Below, in pieces: positions 12,053 to 21,256 of a stretch of 64,000 nucleotides of DNA. How positions within the stretch are numbered: position 1 is the stretch's first letter; each line of letters begins with the position of its first letter. The position numbers were made by a program, and so were the translations under genes. Source of the DNA: Phytoseiulus persimilis (lineage: Eukaryota > Arthropoda > Arachnida > Mesostigmata > Phytoseiidae); the NCBI GenBank assembly GCA_037576195.1, contig CM075101.1, forward strand, positions 41,602,001-41,666,000, in the 5' to 3' direction. The notes under the pieces are model-generated. The model was given only the letters and a program-made list of their open reading frames with translations. It made no database searches and was not told the DNA's origin.

Positions 12053-12185
12053 GTCCGAGTGTCTCAATAGCCGGGTGGATAGCTCATGGGTTCCTTCATG
12101 AGTTGAACCCACGGATTCCCGTCGCAGTTTATAGAGAGCGGACGAAGACTCATCAGCATCCTATTGTTTGATTGAAGGAAGCCAA

Positions 12186-13841
12186 TCAGTCCAGGTTCCA
12201 ATCTTCCTTTGCCCAGTTGGGCCAAGTGGCAGTGTACTCGAAACCCTCGCCTTTGTATGAATAACAATGGAGATACATCACGAGCTTATCGGGTTGTGGA
12301 TCAACGTAACGTAACTTGCACTCAGGACACGACTCTTCGAAGTGCATTTTCCTCGGATCGTATCCTCTCAGTGTTTTCCGGAAATCATCAGTAATGTAAT
12401 GCTCAAGATTCTTCGGATAGTTTTTGAAGAAGTCCGCAGCTGGAGACGTAACTGGAGTTTCTGCGATGTTCCCGTCGTCATCCAGATTTTCGAAAGCTGT
12501 TCTCCGATCCGCTACCTCGGCTTCGGATGCAGGGATTAACCAGTTTTCCTGATTGTGCTTGCGCATCAAATCCTCAACGAGCTCTTGAGCCGTTTTCTCT
12601 GTCAACCCGCCCTTGGCTCTATTTGTGCCGAATACCTGCGGGAGAAGTACTCCTCAGAGACGCTCCTCCAAAAACAGACTCCTTCATTGGAGATTCCGTT
12701 TGCGCCACCGCGTTTCGCTCACCTCATCGTTGTACAAGGGATCGTTGACGATTGGATGGCCGAGATATTGAAGATGAACTCGGATCTGGTGCATTCTGCC
12801 TTGTTTCGGCTTCGCTCGAACGACACTCGACTTCCCGTTGAAGCTCAGCTTCTCGAAAACGGTTGTGGAGCTCCTGCCTTTGCTGCTGACGCCACAAACG
12901 CCAATTTTGAAGGAGAACGTTTCTATCGGTTCTTCAACAACAACTTCTCCGTCGGGAAACTCGCCGTCAACGCGGCAGAGGTACTGCTTGTGCACATTGC
13001 GGTCCTTGATCTGGCTGTCCATGAACTTCGATCGTTCTTTGGTTTTAGCGAACATGAGGACTCCGGATGTCAACCTGTCCAGTCTGTGCAGCGTGTGCAA
13101 ATTTTTGAAACCGTATTCTCTCCCAAGAATATTTATGATGCTGTTCAGTCGATACCGGCCGCATGGATGGACTGGAATCGACGGCGGTTTGTCTACAACG
13201 AGCATTTCCGCATCTTCGTGAATGATTTTTATGGGGCAACCTGCAACAGCACGGAGAACCTGAGTATTCTCTTCTATTCCGCGAATTGTGGGGCTGGACG
13301 ATTCCATGAGCCGCGAAGATCAAAACAACTTCCACAGGGTTCGCGAACACAGACCTATGACAGGGACTTCGTGGCGATGGCTATCGTTCGACATCTGATC
13401 ATTGTGTTGTATCCGGTAGTTCAAGTCAACTTCCTTGCCCTGAACTTTTATCTGGCCTGCTTTGATTGCTTGCTCGTAGTATGCTTGAGGCCTTGCCCGA
13501 AATTCAGTCCCAAACACTTCGATGAGGGAGCGTCCTACCCATCGGCCTTTCGCGAACGATTTGTACCGAAATGGGTACGGATAAACTTTCCGAAGACCGT
13601 TCTGGAAGTAGTATTCGCTCTCCTGGGACTTGAAGACACATTTACCGCGAGTTCGATCCTCATCTGGCGGATGTTCGGCTTCCTGGGAGCATCCCGAATC
13701 GGAGTGTCTTCGTTTCGAACCCCGATCTGGGAGCGTATTCAGCGCGATTTCTTCTGTAGGTGCTTCTTCCGTCGCCGCAGACATGTTCCGCACGAGAGGT
13801 CTCAGCTGGCTCAATGGAACTCGCCGTACCACCAAATTCAT
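12186..13841 (-). CDS. RPUSD2: RNA pseudouridylate synthase domain-containing protein 2
   Basis: RluA-family enzyme that isomerises uridine to pseudouridine in RNA; the animal RPUSD2 acts on mRNA and other RNAs. Three exons, 13841-13355, 13240-12723 and 12635-12186, join with consistent phases (1, then 0) into 484 residues; the human protein has about 545. Residues 60-160 match the RPUSD2 N-terminal block (YYFQNGLRKVYPYPFRYKSF, GRWVGRSLIEVF). The catalytic motif LHRLDRLTSGVLMFAKT has Asp217 as the nucleophile. HQIRVHLQYLGHPIVNDPLY follows. The C-terminal exon contains CPECKLRYVDPQPDKLVM and ends WAKEDWNLD, as in vertebrate RPUSD2. An alternative start is the ATG at 13784, 19 codons downstream, which would separate the gene from the possible plus-strand gene opposite it. 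Identity is firm. Confidence 0.96.
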
Positions 13842-14574
13842 CTATCAAACAACACGAGTAAATCGGGAATTCGGAGAGTCGACCCGCGCGTTCCAAAACA
13901 CTCGATTTCACGAAACATGTGTTCAAGTTAGAATCGGTGAGCACTTCTTGCTGCCGCTTCTCCTTCCCTGCTGACGACGATGATTGTTTAGGACGGAGGC
14001 CGATGCGACTGGTCACACAACTGCGCATTGCTTCATCGGTAAATTCGGAGAAAAAGTGTCGCGTGAATTTTCTTTTGCCTGTTTGAATACTGGAAAGCGC
14101 TGCCAGAGATCGCGCAGAAATCTCTTTCAGTTAAGATCAGATGGGGGAAGTGAATTCATGATCTGCGAATCATGCACCGTTGCTGCCCTGCCTGGAAACT
14201 TATTCTCAAAGCGGAATAGATTCTCAGCTCGAGGTTGGAAGTAAGCCTCACCGATGTGATCGCTGTGTATGGACCGATCCGCACTCATACTCCGAACACT
14301 CCACCCTGCTCCAACCAGACGATGCGCTCTCGACACCAAGAAGTTCATCCAGCCAGTGCGCTTGGCGATCGATATGTTTGGCAGAAACACAGAAGACGGA
14401 TGGGCGCTGAGGTCACTCGCGGAGAGGGCCGAGGGACATTCTCCTCTGATTTCCTCAGCCTCAAATTGCTTCAGGACGGAGTCCATTCGAGCCAGCTCGA
14501 GTCAGACTCTACTTAGAGGCCAAATTATCGTTTCCACCAGGAAGACCGCCCGCTATCCCACCCACTGCCGTTGA
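13783..14574 (+). CDS. Possible four-exon gene, Arg-rich N-terminus, unknown function
   Basis: Exons 13783-13936, 13992-14038, 14131-14240 and 14319-14574 have good splice signals (GTGAGC, GTAAAT and GTAAGC donors; TTTAG, TTTCAG and ACCAG acceptors) and agreeing phases, giving 188 residues. The N-terminus MFRTRGLSWLNGTRRTTKF is rich in Arg, Thr and aromatic residues with no acidic residue for the first 29, like a mitochondrial import signal. The last exon starts with CALDTKKFIQPVRLAIDM. No family is recognised. The first exon is antisense to the first 59 bases of the longest RPUSD2 model. A minus-strand frame over 14486-14127 (MDSVLKQFEAEEIRGE) also looks coding, so the strand of the last exon is not certain. 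Confidence 0.4.
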
Positions 14575-14827
14575 GTTCGGTTCAGCGCGGATTCGGAACA
14601 ACGATGCGATTCCCCGCGTGTGCCCTCCAGAGTCCAATTATTACTTGACGACGTCCAATGTAGAGTCGGATTCGCACTGTTTCATTTATTCAGGAGTCTC
14701 TTCTCCGTATTTTTGAGTGGCTTCATGCATACCGTTGTTTCCAACATGACAAGTTTCGAAGGGCACACCAGTCCCGCACTATACAAACGGTTAAATTCAA
14801 AGCTTTTCGCTTCCGTAGCCTCCCTCG
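14575..14827. other. 3' flank of the LOTUS gene
   Basis: Short non-coding stretch. It contains a minus-strand AATAAA (14685-14690), about 140 bases after the LOTUS-gene stop, the likely polyadenylation signal of that gene. Confidence 0.45.
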
Positions 14828-16398
14828 TTACGAGGCTTCCAAAGCTTCGATGATGCCTCGGATTTCATCTGCCTGCTTCTGGAGTTTGGTCGGCCTCTCG
14901 GAGAACGCGTTCAGGATAAAACAACAGCTCTCAAAAGGTACCAACGATATCACCTGCAACGAACCGAGGCTTTGGCTGCGTGGGCATCGCTCGGGGGGAA
15001 CAATACGTCCCCTGATGATATGATAGAAGTAAAATCCGTATTATATCGTTCGGATGAGCTCTCGTTGTTACTTACGCAAACCGGTCGCCCGTCCTCCGAC
15101 AATAGTGAAGGGCACCTGGACGCTGCTAGTTTCTCCAAGAGCAGCGAGTGCTCGGGTATTTCATTAGAAAGGAACTTCACCCCGCGAACGTCAATACCTT
15201 GCTGTTTTAATCTGAGGAGAACGTCGTCTTCGTTCAATCCGATCATCGACGCTAAACAGCCAGTGGGAACCAATACGTTGCCTTCGAGGCTCACGGTGAC
15301 CAGGGTTCCTGAACCGAAAAATCGATGTCAGAACTCGAGCGGGGCAAGCCCTGACGTTTGATACAGAAAAGGCAATCCCTGACGTATCCGGCACTGTTAT
15401 GGTCGGAGATATGTTTACCCAAGGGAGTGGCCCATTTCTTGACAGGATCGAGGCCGCCGTTCGAGATCGGGGCCTTCGGCGGGGTTATGTCCGAGTTAGT
15501 CTGAGCCCAGGCTTGAGCTCCGTCCTCTGAATTTCTCCCCTGAACCTCTTTGTCGAGGCGAGTTTCGTTGGCGACCAGCGGTCTTGAATCGGATTTCTGT
15601 AACGGGAACAGTTTGTGCTCGTTCTCCGAAACCTGTTCGATGCGAAACACATCTGGCAGATCTTTGAACATGGAAAGATGCCCGGGGTAGCCGTACAGTT
15701 TGTACGATAGCGGCGAACCCGATGTCTTGTAGAACACGTCGACGAAGTCTCTCGCTGAAATTCCGAAGGGATATTGTTCGAGTATCCGGGCCAAGAAAGT
15801 CCTGAATTGAATAGGAACGGCTTTCGTCTTGCCGGTTTCTTGTCTGGTCCATTGTTTCAGGGTGAAAACGTTTGTTGTGACGGACGACGTCGTGGGAGCT
15901 TGGGGAGATATCCCCCTGACGCTGTTCACTTCCGTGGAAGCTGTTTGACTCTTCAGATGAACTATGTAGCCTCGGTCGGACTTGACGAGACTCAGCTCGG
16001 GGAAGTTCTCCCTGAGGAAATCAGCGGCGTCGGTGTAGCCATACTGCTCGTAAGGAACTTCTCGGCCGTTCTCCATCCGGTAGGCTCGCATCAATACCTG
16101 TGATCACGAAGTCCGTTATCTGACATCTTGATGGCATCACAAGTCTATCGCGCGTCAGCATCGGAAACGAAACCGGGAGTCAGCCAACAAAGAAAAATTG
16201 ATTTGATCAATGCCTGATTCCGAAGCAGGTGATGAAACCTTACAGAGGTACCCGCCTCGGAGCTAGACGAAAAGCAAATCGACATCTGCTCATTGTCGTC
16301 CGATTCGTTCACGAGATACTCACGCTGAGATGAACCGGCGGATAGCATTCCTCCAGCGTCTTTCGTAAGCCCACACTACACTGCTCTAGATCCTCCAT
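14828..16398 (-). CDS. Two-LOTUS-domain protein (TDRD5/TDRD7-like N-terminus)
   Basis: Exons 16398-16324, 16097-15419, 15308-15076 and 14953-14828 have consistent phases (0, 1, 0) and give 370 residues from an ATG that follows a TTCAG, so an untranslated 5' exon is likely. LOTUS 1 spans about residues 8-72 (LRKTLEECYPPV, VPYEQYGYTDAADFLREN). LOTUS 2 spans about 120-190 (FLARILEQYPFGISARDF, YKLYGYPGHLSMFKDLPDVF). LOTUS domains bind Vasa-type helicases or G-rich RNA in germ-granule proteins such as Oskar and Tudor-domain proteins 5 and 7. Here the last 120 residues show no Tudor aromatic cage that I can see and end with a basic, helical tail (PTKLQKQADEIRGIIEALEA). A germline role is inference from the domain. 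TDRD5/7 relatives are usually much longer, so this is a short form or a separate family. Confidence 0.85.
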
Positions 16399-17425
16399 CT
16401 CTGAAGTCAATTCAAAATTCGGGTAACGAAGTTTGAGAATCAAGAGCGACGGGCTCACTTGCTTCGGAAAACACACCGTAGAGAATGTGGAATGTTGAGA
16501 CGTGGTGCGTATTGGAGGCGAGGTCGGTGTTTTCCACCTTCGTCTCTTCAACGTATCCATGCACAGCTCGAATGAATTCGGAAGCGTTCATTTCTTAGCG
16601 CGCAGCCGACGGAGAACAACGAAACCTGAGAGTTTCCTCTCGCTCTGCAAAGGCGACATCCGAAACCGTACACTCATGGTGTCTCCTAAACGAATCCACT
16701 CAGACTCGAACACAGGATGAGAAGCTCATGCGTTCCGGAGACGATTCGTTTCGGCTTCGTATGAGAAGATTTTTCTATTCAGAATGATGGCCGAGAGGGA
16801 CTTTCAGTGCGCAACCCGTGCACATTCACGTACCATCTGAGCCCTGAGTTTCTGTTTCAGCGTAAGCCACATGTGGCTCAGGCCAATGCTCCGGAGAGGT
16901 TTCCACGTTTGCGGTTCTCTCCAGAATTCCAGGGTTGCTCCTCCAGGTTCTGATTGACCTACTCGTAGTTCTTTGGGCGAACGGCGCGATGCTTCCTCCT
17001 CGCCCCGAATCAGAGGGAGTTGCGTCTCGCTCTCTTGGGGAGATTTCGCTTGGCATCTTGATTTCCGTAAGAGCTCGGCTGTCGAGACTGGATGGCAGCT
17101 CAGGATAAGATCCTCGTCCTTTAATGAGTACTTGCAACCTTGTTGCGTTCCGTGGATCCCGGATTGACATCCCTCGACCACGGTCAAGTTCAGTGAGGGA
17201 GGTTCCCGAGCGAGGTAGAGGGGCACAAAAAATTACTCACATTCGTCACACGAATTGATTCCGACCGAAGGTCATCGATACATTTAACGGCTGTTCGGGA
17301 TAATCAGAACAAAAAAGGCTGCTCATTGCTGATTCAATTGGCTGATTATAGCTCTGAGAATTACTTACTTAAACGCTTCGCTGCAATGTTTCCCAGTGCT
17401 CTGGGTCGGGTAGGTTCTTGTGAAA
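16399..17425. other. Spacer between divergent LOTUS and lipocalin genes
   Basis: About 1.0 kb separating two divergent genes, expected to hold both promoters. Over 17226-16804 the minus strand has two long open frames in different registers, about 140 and 114 codons. The second begins MSIRDPRNATRLQVL at 17170. Neither resembles a known family and neither has clear splice links, so I do not call a gene. Confidence 0.5.
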
Positions 17426-18375
17426 ATGATCCTGAAACTCGTTGCGCTTCTCGGGGTCTCGCTGAGTGTTCATGCATCCCCGGCTCACATAATGGACTCC
17501 ATCGAACCCGAAAAGGTACGCCGCCATTGAGATAACCCCGTCATTCCGCCAGGCATGGTCCAGTAAGAGCAGTGATAATCGAAGACTGTTCTGACATTCT
17601 CTTCCGAATCGCAGTTCCTTGGAAAATGGTGGGTCGACAGTTTCTCTCAGGCGATCTACGGTGATGCCGATCGATGTGCTCATGTCGTTTTGAGCAAGGA
17701 AGGAGACAACTGGAAAGTTGCCGCACAATATATTTCGGAAGAGTGAGTCTTCTCCCCTCCATCGAGCCGCTCCGATGGAGAGGGAGTTCTGGAACCTCTA
17801 GAAACTGCACCGGATTTCTAAATCTTCATCCGTAGAGAGTGCAGACGAGATGTTCGTAAATCGCGACAATTTTCCAGTGGCGAATTGGTGCACATGTCTG
17901 TCGACGTGAAGGAAGACAGCCGACATCCTTCTAGATTCTTTTTGGAAGTTGGAGGAGAAACTCTGATGGAAATCGCCGTCGTGGGAACGGACTACACGAA
18001 TTGGGCAGTCATCTGGGCGAAATCAGGCTCAGCCGGTGAGTTTCCTCCTTGATTCAGTAATCTTGCTGACGCCTGGTGCAAGGCCTCGTTCCGGAGAAAC
18101 TTCATTTCGAACCCTCTCGAGTGATCTCATGGAATATTCCGGGTTAGGATCGATAGAGTCACTTGGCTATGCCAGAACAGAATACCGATTCCTCATCTTC
18201 CCCATTCACGATCTTCGATATATTTGCAGCTTCTTACAACGTGATCACTCGCACTCCGAACATGGAAGAGAAGTTCCATGATCCGATTCAAGCGGTTTTA
18301 GACAAAGCCAATCTGAAGAAGGTCAATTTCATAAAAGTCCCTAACGAGGATTGCTCGAAGAAGGACACGATCTGA
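17426..18375 (+). CDS. Secreted lipocalin (apolipoprotein D-like)
   Basis: Lipocalins are secreted beta-barrel carriers of small hydrophobic ligands. Four exons, 17426-17515, 17615-17742, 17878-18035 and 18230-18375, join with phases 0, 2 and 1 into 173 residues. A signal peptide is evident (MILKLVALLGVSLSVHA). The structurally conserved Gly-x-Trp motif lies in FLGKWWVDSFS. The second conserved region is GTDYTNWAVIWAKS, matching the Thr-Asp-Tyr motif. The C-terminal helix carries ITRTPNMEEKF, the usual SRTP-like segment, and a cysteine in NEDCSKKD. Only two mature-chain cysteines are seen (about 52 and 168), so at most one disulfide is likely, whereas apolipoprotein D has two. Ligand and tissue are unknown. 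Tick and mite genomes often carry many lipocalins; this is a single copy here. Confidence 0.94.
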
Positions 18376-19364
18376 AGCGGTTCTCTACTGCAAGTTCTAT
18401 GCATTCTCAGTAAGCGGAGAAAAAGGTTTTTCGTAATTTTTCGCAAGGATATTTTCCATTGTTCTCTCATAAATCTCGTCGGAACTGTCGAAAACGCTGT
18501 GCGATTCGCTAAACGGCATTCGCCGATTCGTCGGAGCACGAGGATGTTAAAATACGAGGATATTATACGAGGATTATCTATCAAGCAGTCGGTCATGTTC
18601 TGTTTCCGGAGTGGGCACAGCGTACCTCACATTTGAACGTCACTTAGAATCTCGGCGCTTACGATTTTTGTAATCAGTTGCTGAGGACGAGTCAACGTGT
18701 CTGACGCGTCAATAAACATAAATTGCATGAAATGAACGCATGATTGCATTTTGTGCGATCCGCTTATCTAAGTTCACCACCTCCCTCAAACGACAAGAAA
18801 AAAAGGGATCGAATCTCCCTGTGGCAGAGAAGCGATACTCCCCTGGTCTTCGTGTGCGCCTCCGGCGCAACGAAAGGCACCGTGGAATGAGTTTGTTGCT
18901 TCGAAATGCTTGTGAAGCTTTCCGGAATGACCGAAGATGAAATTGTTTGATCGGTCCTTCGATCGAACTGCAGGGGTTCCTTTGCTGACTATGGAGACAT
19001 GAATTGAAGAAACGGAGTAGTTATTCATGCTTATGATTGTCTTCGTTTATTGTCGGTGAAAGTCTTTACAGATGTTTTATCGCAGTCTCGGAGAGGCAAG
19101 ATATCGGAATATGAGTGGCGTTTGTCCGTTTTTTCCTCGAGCCACTTGCGAGCGATATTCCTTGCAAAACTAAGCAAATGAATTCATGCATGGATATAAG
19201 TTGCTTCATTCACTAGTGGAGCGATAATCGCGAGCATGATGGGCTACTTCACGTCCTGAATGTTGTATAACAAGAATGGATAGCCTCGATCATTGTCATT
19301 CGATCGCTCCGTCGATTTGAAACAGCAACGCTTCCGCAATGGAGGGTGCAGACTCCGTCCCTAA
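18376..19364. other. Stretch without a supported gene
   Basis: Contains the lipocalin 3' untranslated region, with an AATAAA at 18711-18716, and AT-richer sequence beyond. No protein-like frame of note was seen. Confidence 0.5.
18711..18716 (+). other. Possible polyadenylation signal for the lipocalin gene
   Basis: AATAAA on the plus strand, about 336 bases after the lipocalin stop. Confidence 0.4.
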
Positions 19365-19562
19365 TTATTCGAAGCATCGGACGACAATTCCTCCACACAA
19401 TCGAGCAGAGGCGTCGTCTCCACTATAAAGATAAGGACTTCCAACATTGCCTGCTATGATCACACAATCGTCGTGAATCGAGCTCACAGCCGCGGTGTAC
19501 GGAATCACAGGTGACGTGCTTCTACATGAGCGTTGAGTTTTCTGCAACGAAGTGGAATGCAA
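19365..19562 (-). CDS. Possible terminal exon, unknown protein
   Basis: A minus-strand frame ending at a stop at 19365 has natural composition in its last 50 codons (AVSSIHDDCVIIAGNVGSPY, ending LCGGIVVRCFE). The alternating hydrophobic pattern resembles a beta-propeller blade, but no repeat unit is established. Its upstream exons were not found, and it is separate from the five-exon gene whose stop lies at 19716. Confidence 0.33.
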   Translation of the reverse strand: MHSTSLQKTQRSCRSTSPVIPYTAAVSSIHDDCVIIAGNVGSPYLYSGDDASARLCGGIVVRCFE

Positions 19563-19715
19563 CAGATCTTATAAAATAGCGTCCCAACGATTTGCAGATC
19601 AACAAAGGGGTACGTGGCAAGACTCTCATTCTCTCAAGATGTCTTCAGAGAGGAGGCTCCAAACTACCTGAACAAGGATGTTAGTTATGGGGTTCGGGTT
19701 CATGATCGCATTGGC

Positions 19716-21256
19716 CTATACTTTGGTTACGCGTGGCGAGCACTTCGCGAAGTGCATTGGTGCGCCACCCGGCTGACCGAGTAGCATTTGTGCAGAGAGC
19801 TCTTCGTCCTCCGAGGAATGCCTTGTGGTTGACGACGACAGTGACAGCGAGGATGACCGGATGTACTCGCTGTCAGATTGAGGTGTGGACGCCGAGTAGC
19901 TGCCGGTCGAACCCTGTCGTTTGTTACCTCTGCAACAGCGAAAGCTCTTGAGTGGAAGGTCCATCATCGATGCACGCGGCATCGGCTGTACCATAATTGA
20001 AAGAGGGGCGACGGGAGCGTGGTTTACCTCGAAAAAGCAGAATTTGGGAGGCTCCAAAACGACGGCGGCGGGGAACTATATGGAGGGTCGAATATGAACG
20101 AAAAACAAGGTTCAGACGGAGGAGAGCCGGTGTCTGTTAAAAGCGAATCAAAGAAGGCCGGATCGCGCAGTTCTGTAAGGGCAGAGAACAGGGTTGAACG
20201 CGCGTCTTGGAGCATTTTGTAAGTTTTCCAAGTGAGTTTGGATGGTCGAATCGAATTAAGACCAAATCCCACGTCGGGAGGGAGGAGGACGAACCGAGAT
20301 CAGGAGATGACGGTCTGTTGACGTCTCTCTCCGAGTGGGGCTTCTCTTCTAGAGCTCTCAAAGTTGAGCCCGGTTTCGCTGAATTCCGGCGTTTGTTACC
20401 CAGCATTTTCCGTTTCGGTTTCCGGGAAGCGGCTTCATTCAGTGAAGCCTCCGACATCATCAGCTCAAACTCTGAAGCGTCCGAATCAGAAGCCCCTTCG
20501 TCTTCCTCGAATGATCTGTAACCAGAAGAAGACGTTTACTTCGCTCGTCCGGAGTCAGGGTCGGCGTCGACAGGGCCTTTCAGTGAAGTGACAATGGGTG
20601 AACTGTCTTGTTTGGGGGAATTCCGAGCAATGGGGTTTTCCGGAAGTCTCCGGAAGTTCAAAGAGATGCGTTGGCCTGCTTCGAAGCGACAACGCCGGAG
20701 ATCGTCAAGCAGCTTGCACGATGGGCGAGACTCGGAGCAGTACAAGAGCTCCTCTCAAACGAACATGGGGCAGTTCGTCGTTGATAAGCTGACGAGACGG
20801 AAACCGCGGCCAATCGATTTTTTCAACGATTCAGAAGTCCAGGAAGCCATCGTTCCCAATGATGCGCGATTGCAGGAGCTCCGCTCGCGGAACTCATCTG
20901 ATTCTTCCACCGGACTCACCTGTTCTGTGCGGCAGCTAGAGCCAAACTGTTCTCTTTGTGCTGTTTCGCCTGCAGCAAGTTGTTCTGAAGGATCTCCAGC
21001 GAGTGGAGATCACGAACTCCTTCTATCTGGAAGCGAGCAAACAAACAAAGTCAAACCATCGTAACTCCTCCTGTGCTCCTTCCGTGACTACGCAACGTTG
21101 CTGCGAAACCCGGAGCAGACCATGAAGCTCTCTTTTCCTATCTTCCGAGAACTTCCTTTCTTCGAAACAAAGATCTGAGTCCGAGGGAAAAATCCGCTAT
21201 GATCATCAAGCTCTCAGAAACGCATCTCCTACGATTACGTCGTATAATTGCGCCAT
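19716..21256 (-). CDS. Five-exon gene, coiled coil plus Ser-rich disordered protein
   Basis: Exons 21256-21239 (MAQLYD), 21026-20920, 20515-20295, 20172-20028 and 19929-19716 join with phases 0, 2, 1 and 2, all with GT-AG borders, into 234 residues. The N-terminal helix (DLHSLEILQNNLLQAKQH) could form a coiled coil. It is followed by an acidic segment (SFEEDEGASDSDASEFE), a basic patch (RKPKRKMLGNKRR) suitable as a nuclear signal, a proline-rich piece and a Ser-rich tail ending FAKCSPRVTKV. I do not recognise a family. The basic-acidic layout would suit a nuclear adaptor, but that is inference. The 404-nt intron between exons 2 and 3 contains another open frame on the same strand that could be an alternative exon. 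Confidence 0.68.

Noticed and set aside
12555..13931. Plus-strand open frame of about 458 codons
   Set aside because: The longest open frame in the window, but it is antisense to all three RPUSD2 exons, crosses their introns and has no family resemblance. It is open because of codon bias on the opposite strand.
15774..16103. Plus-strand frame of 109 codons
   Set aside because: Antisense shadow of the main LOTUS exon.
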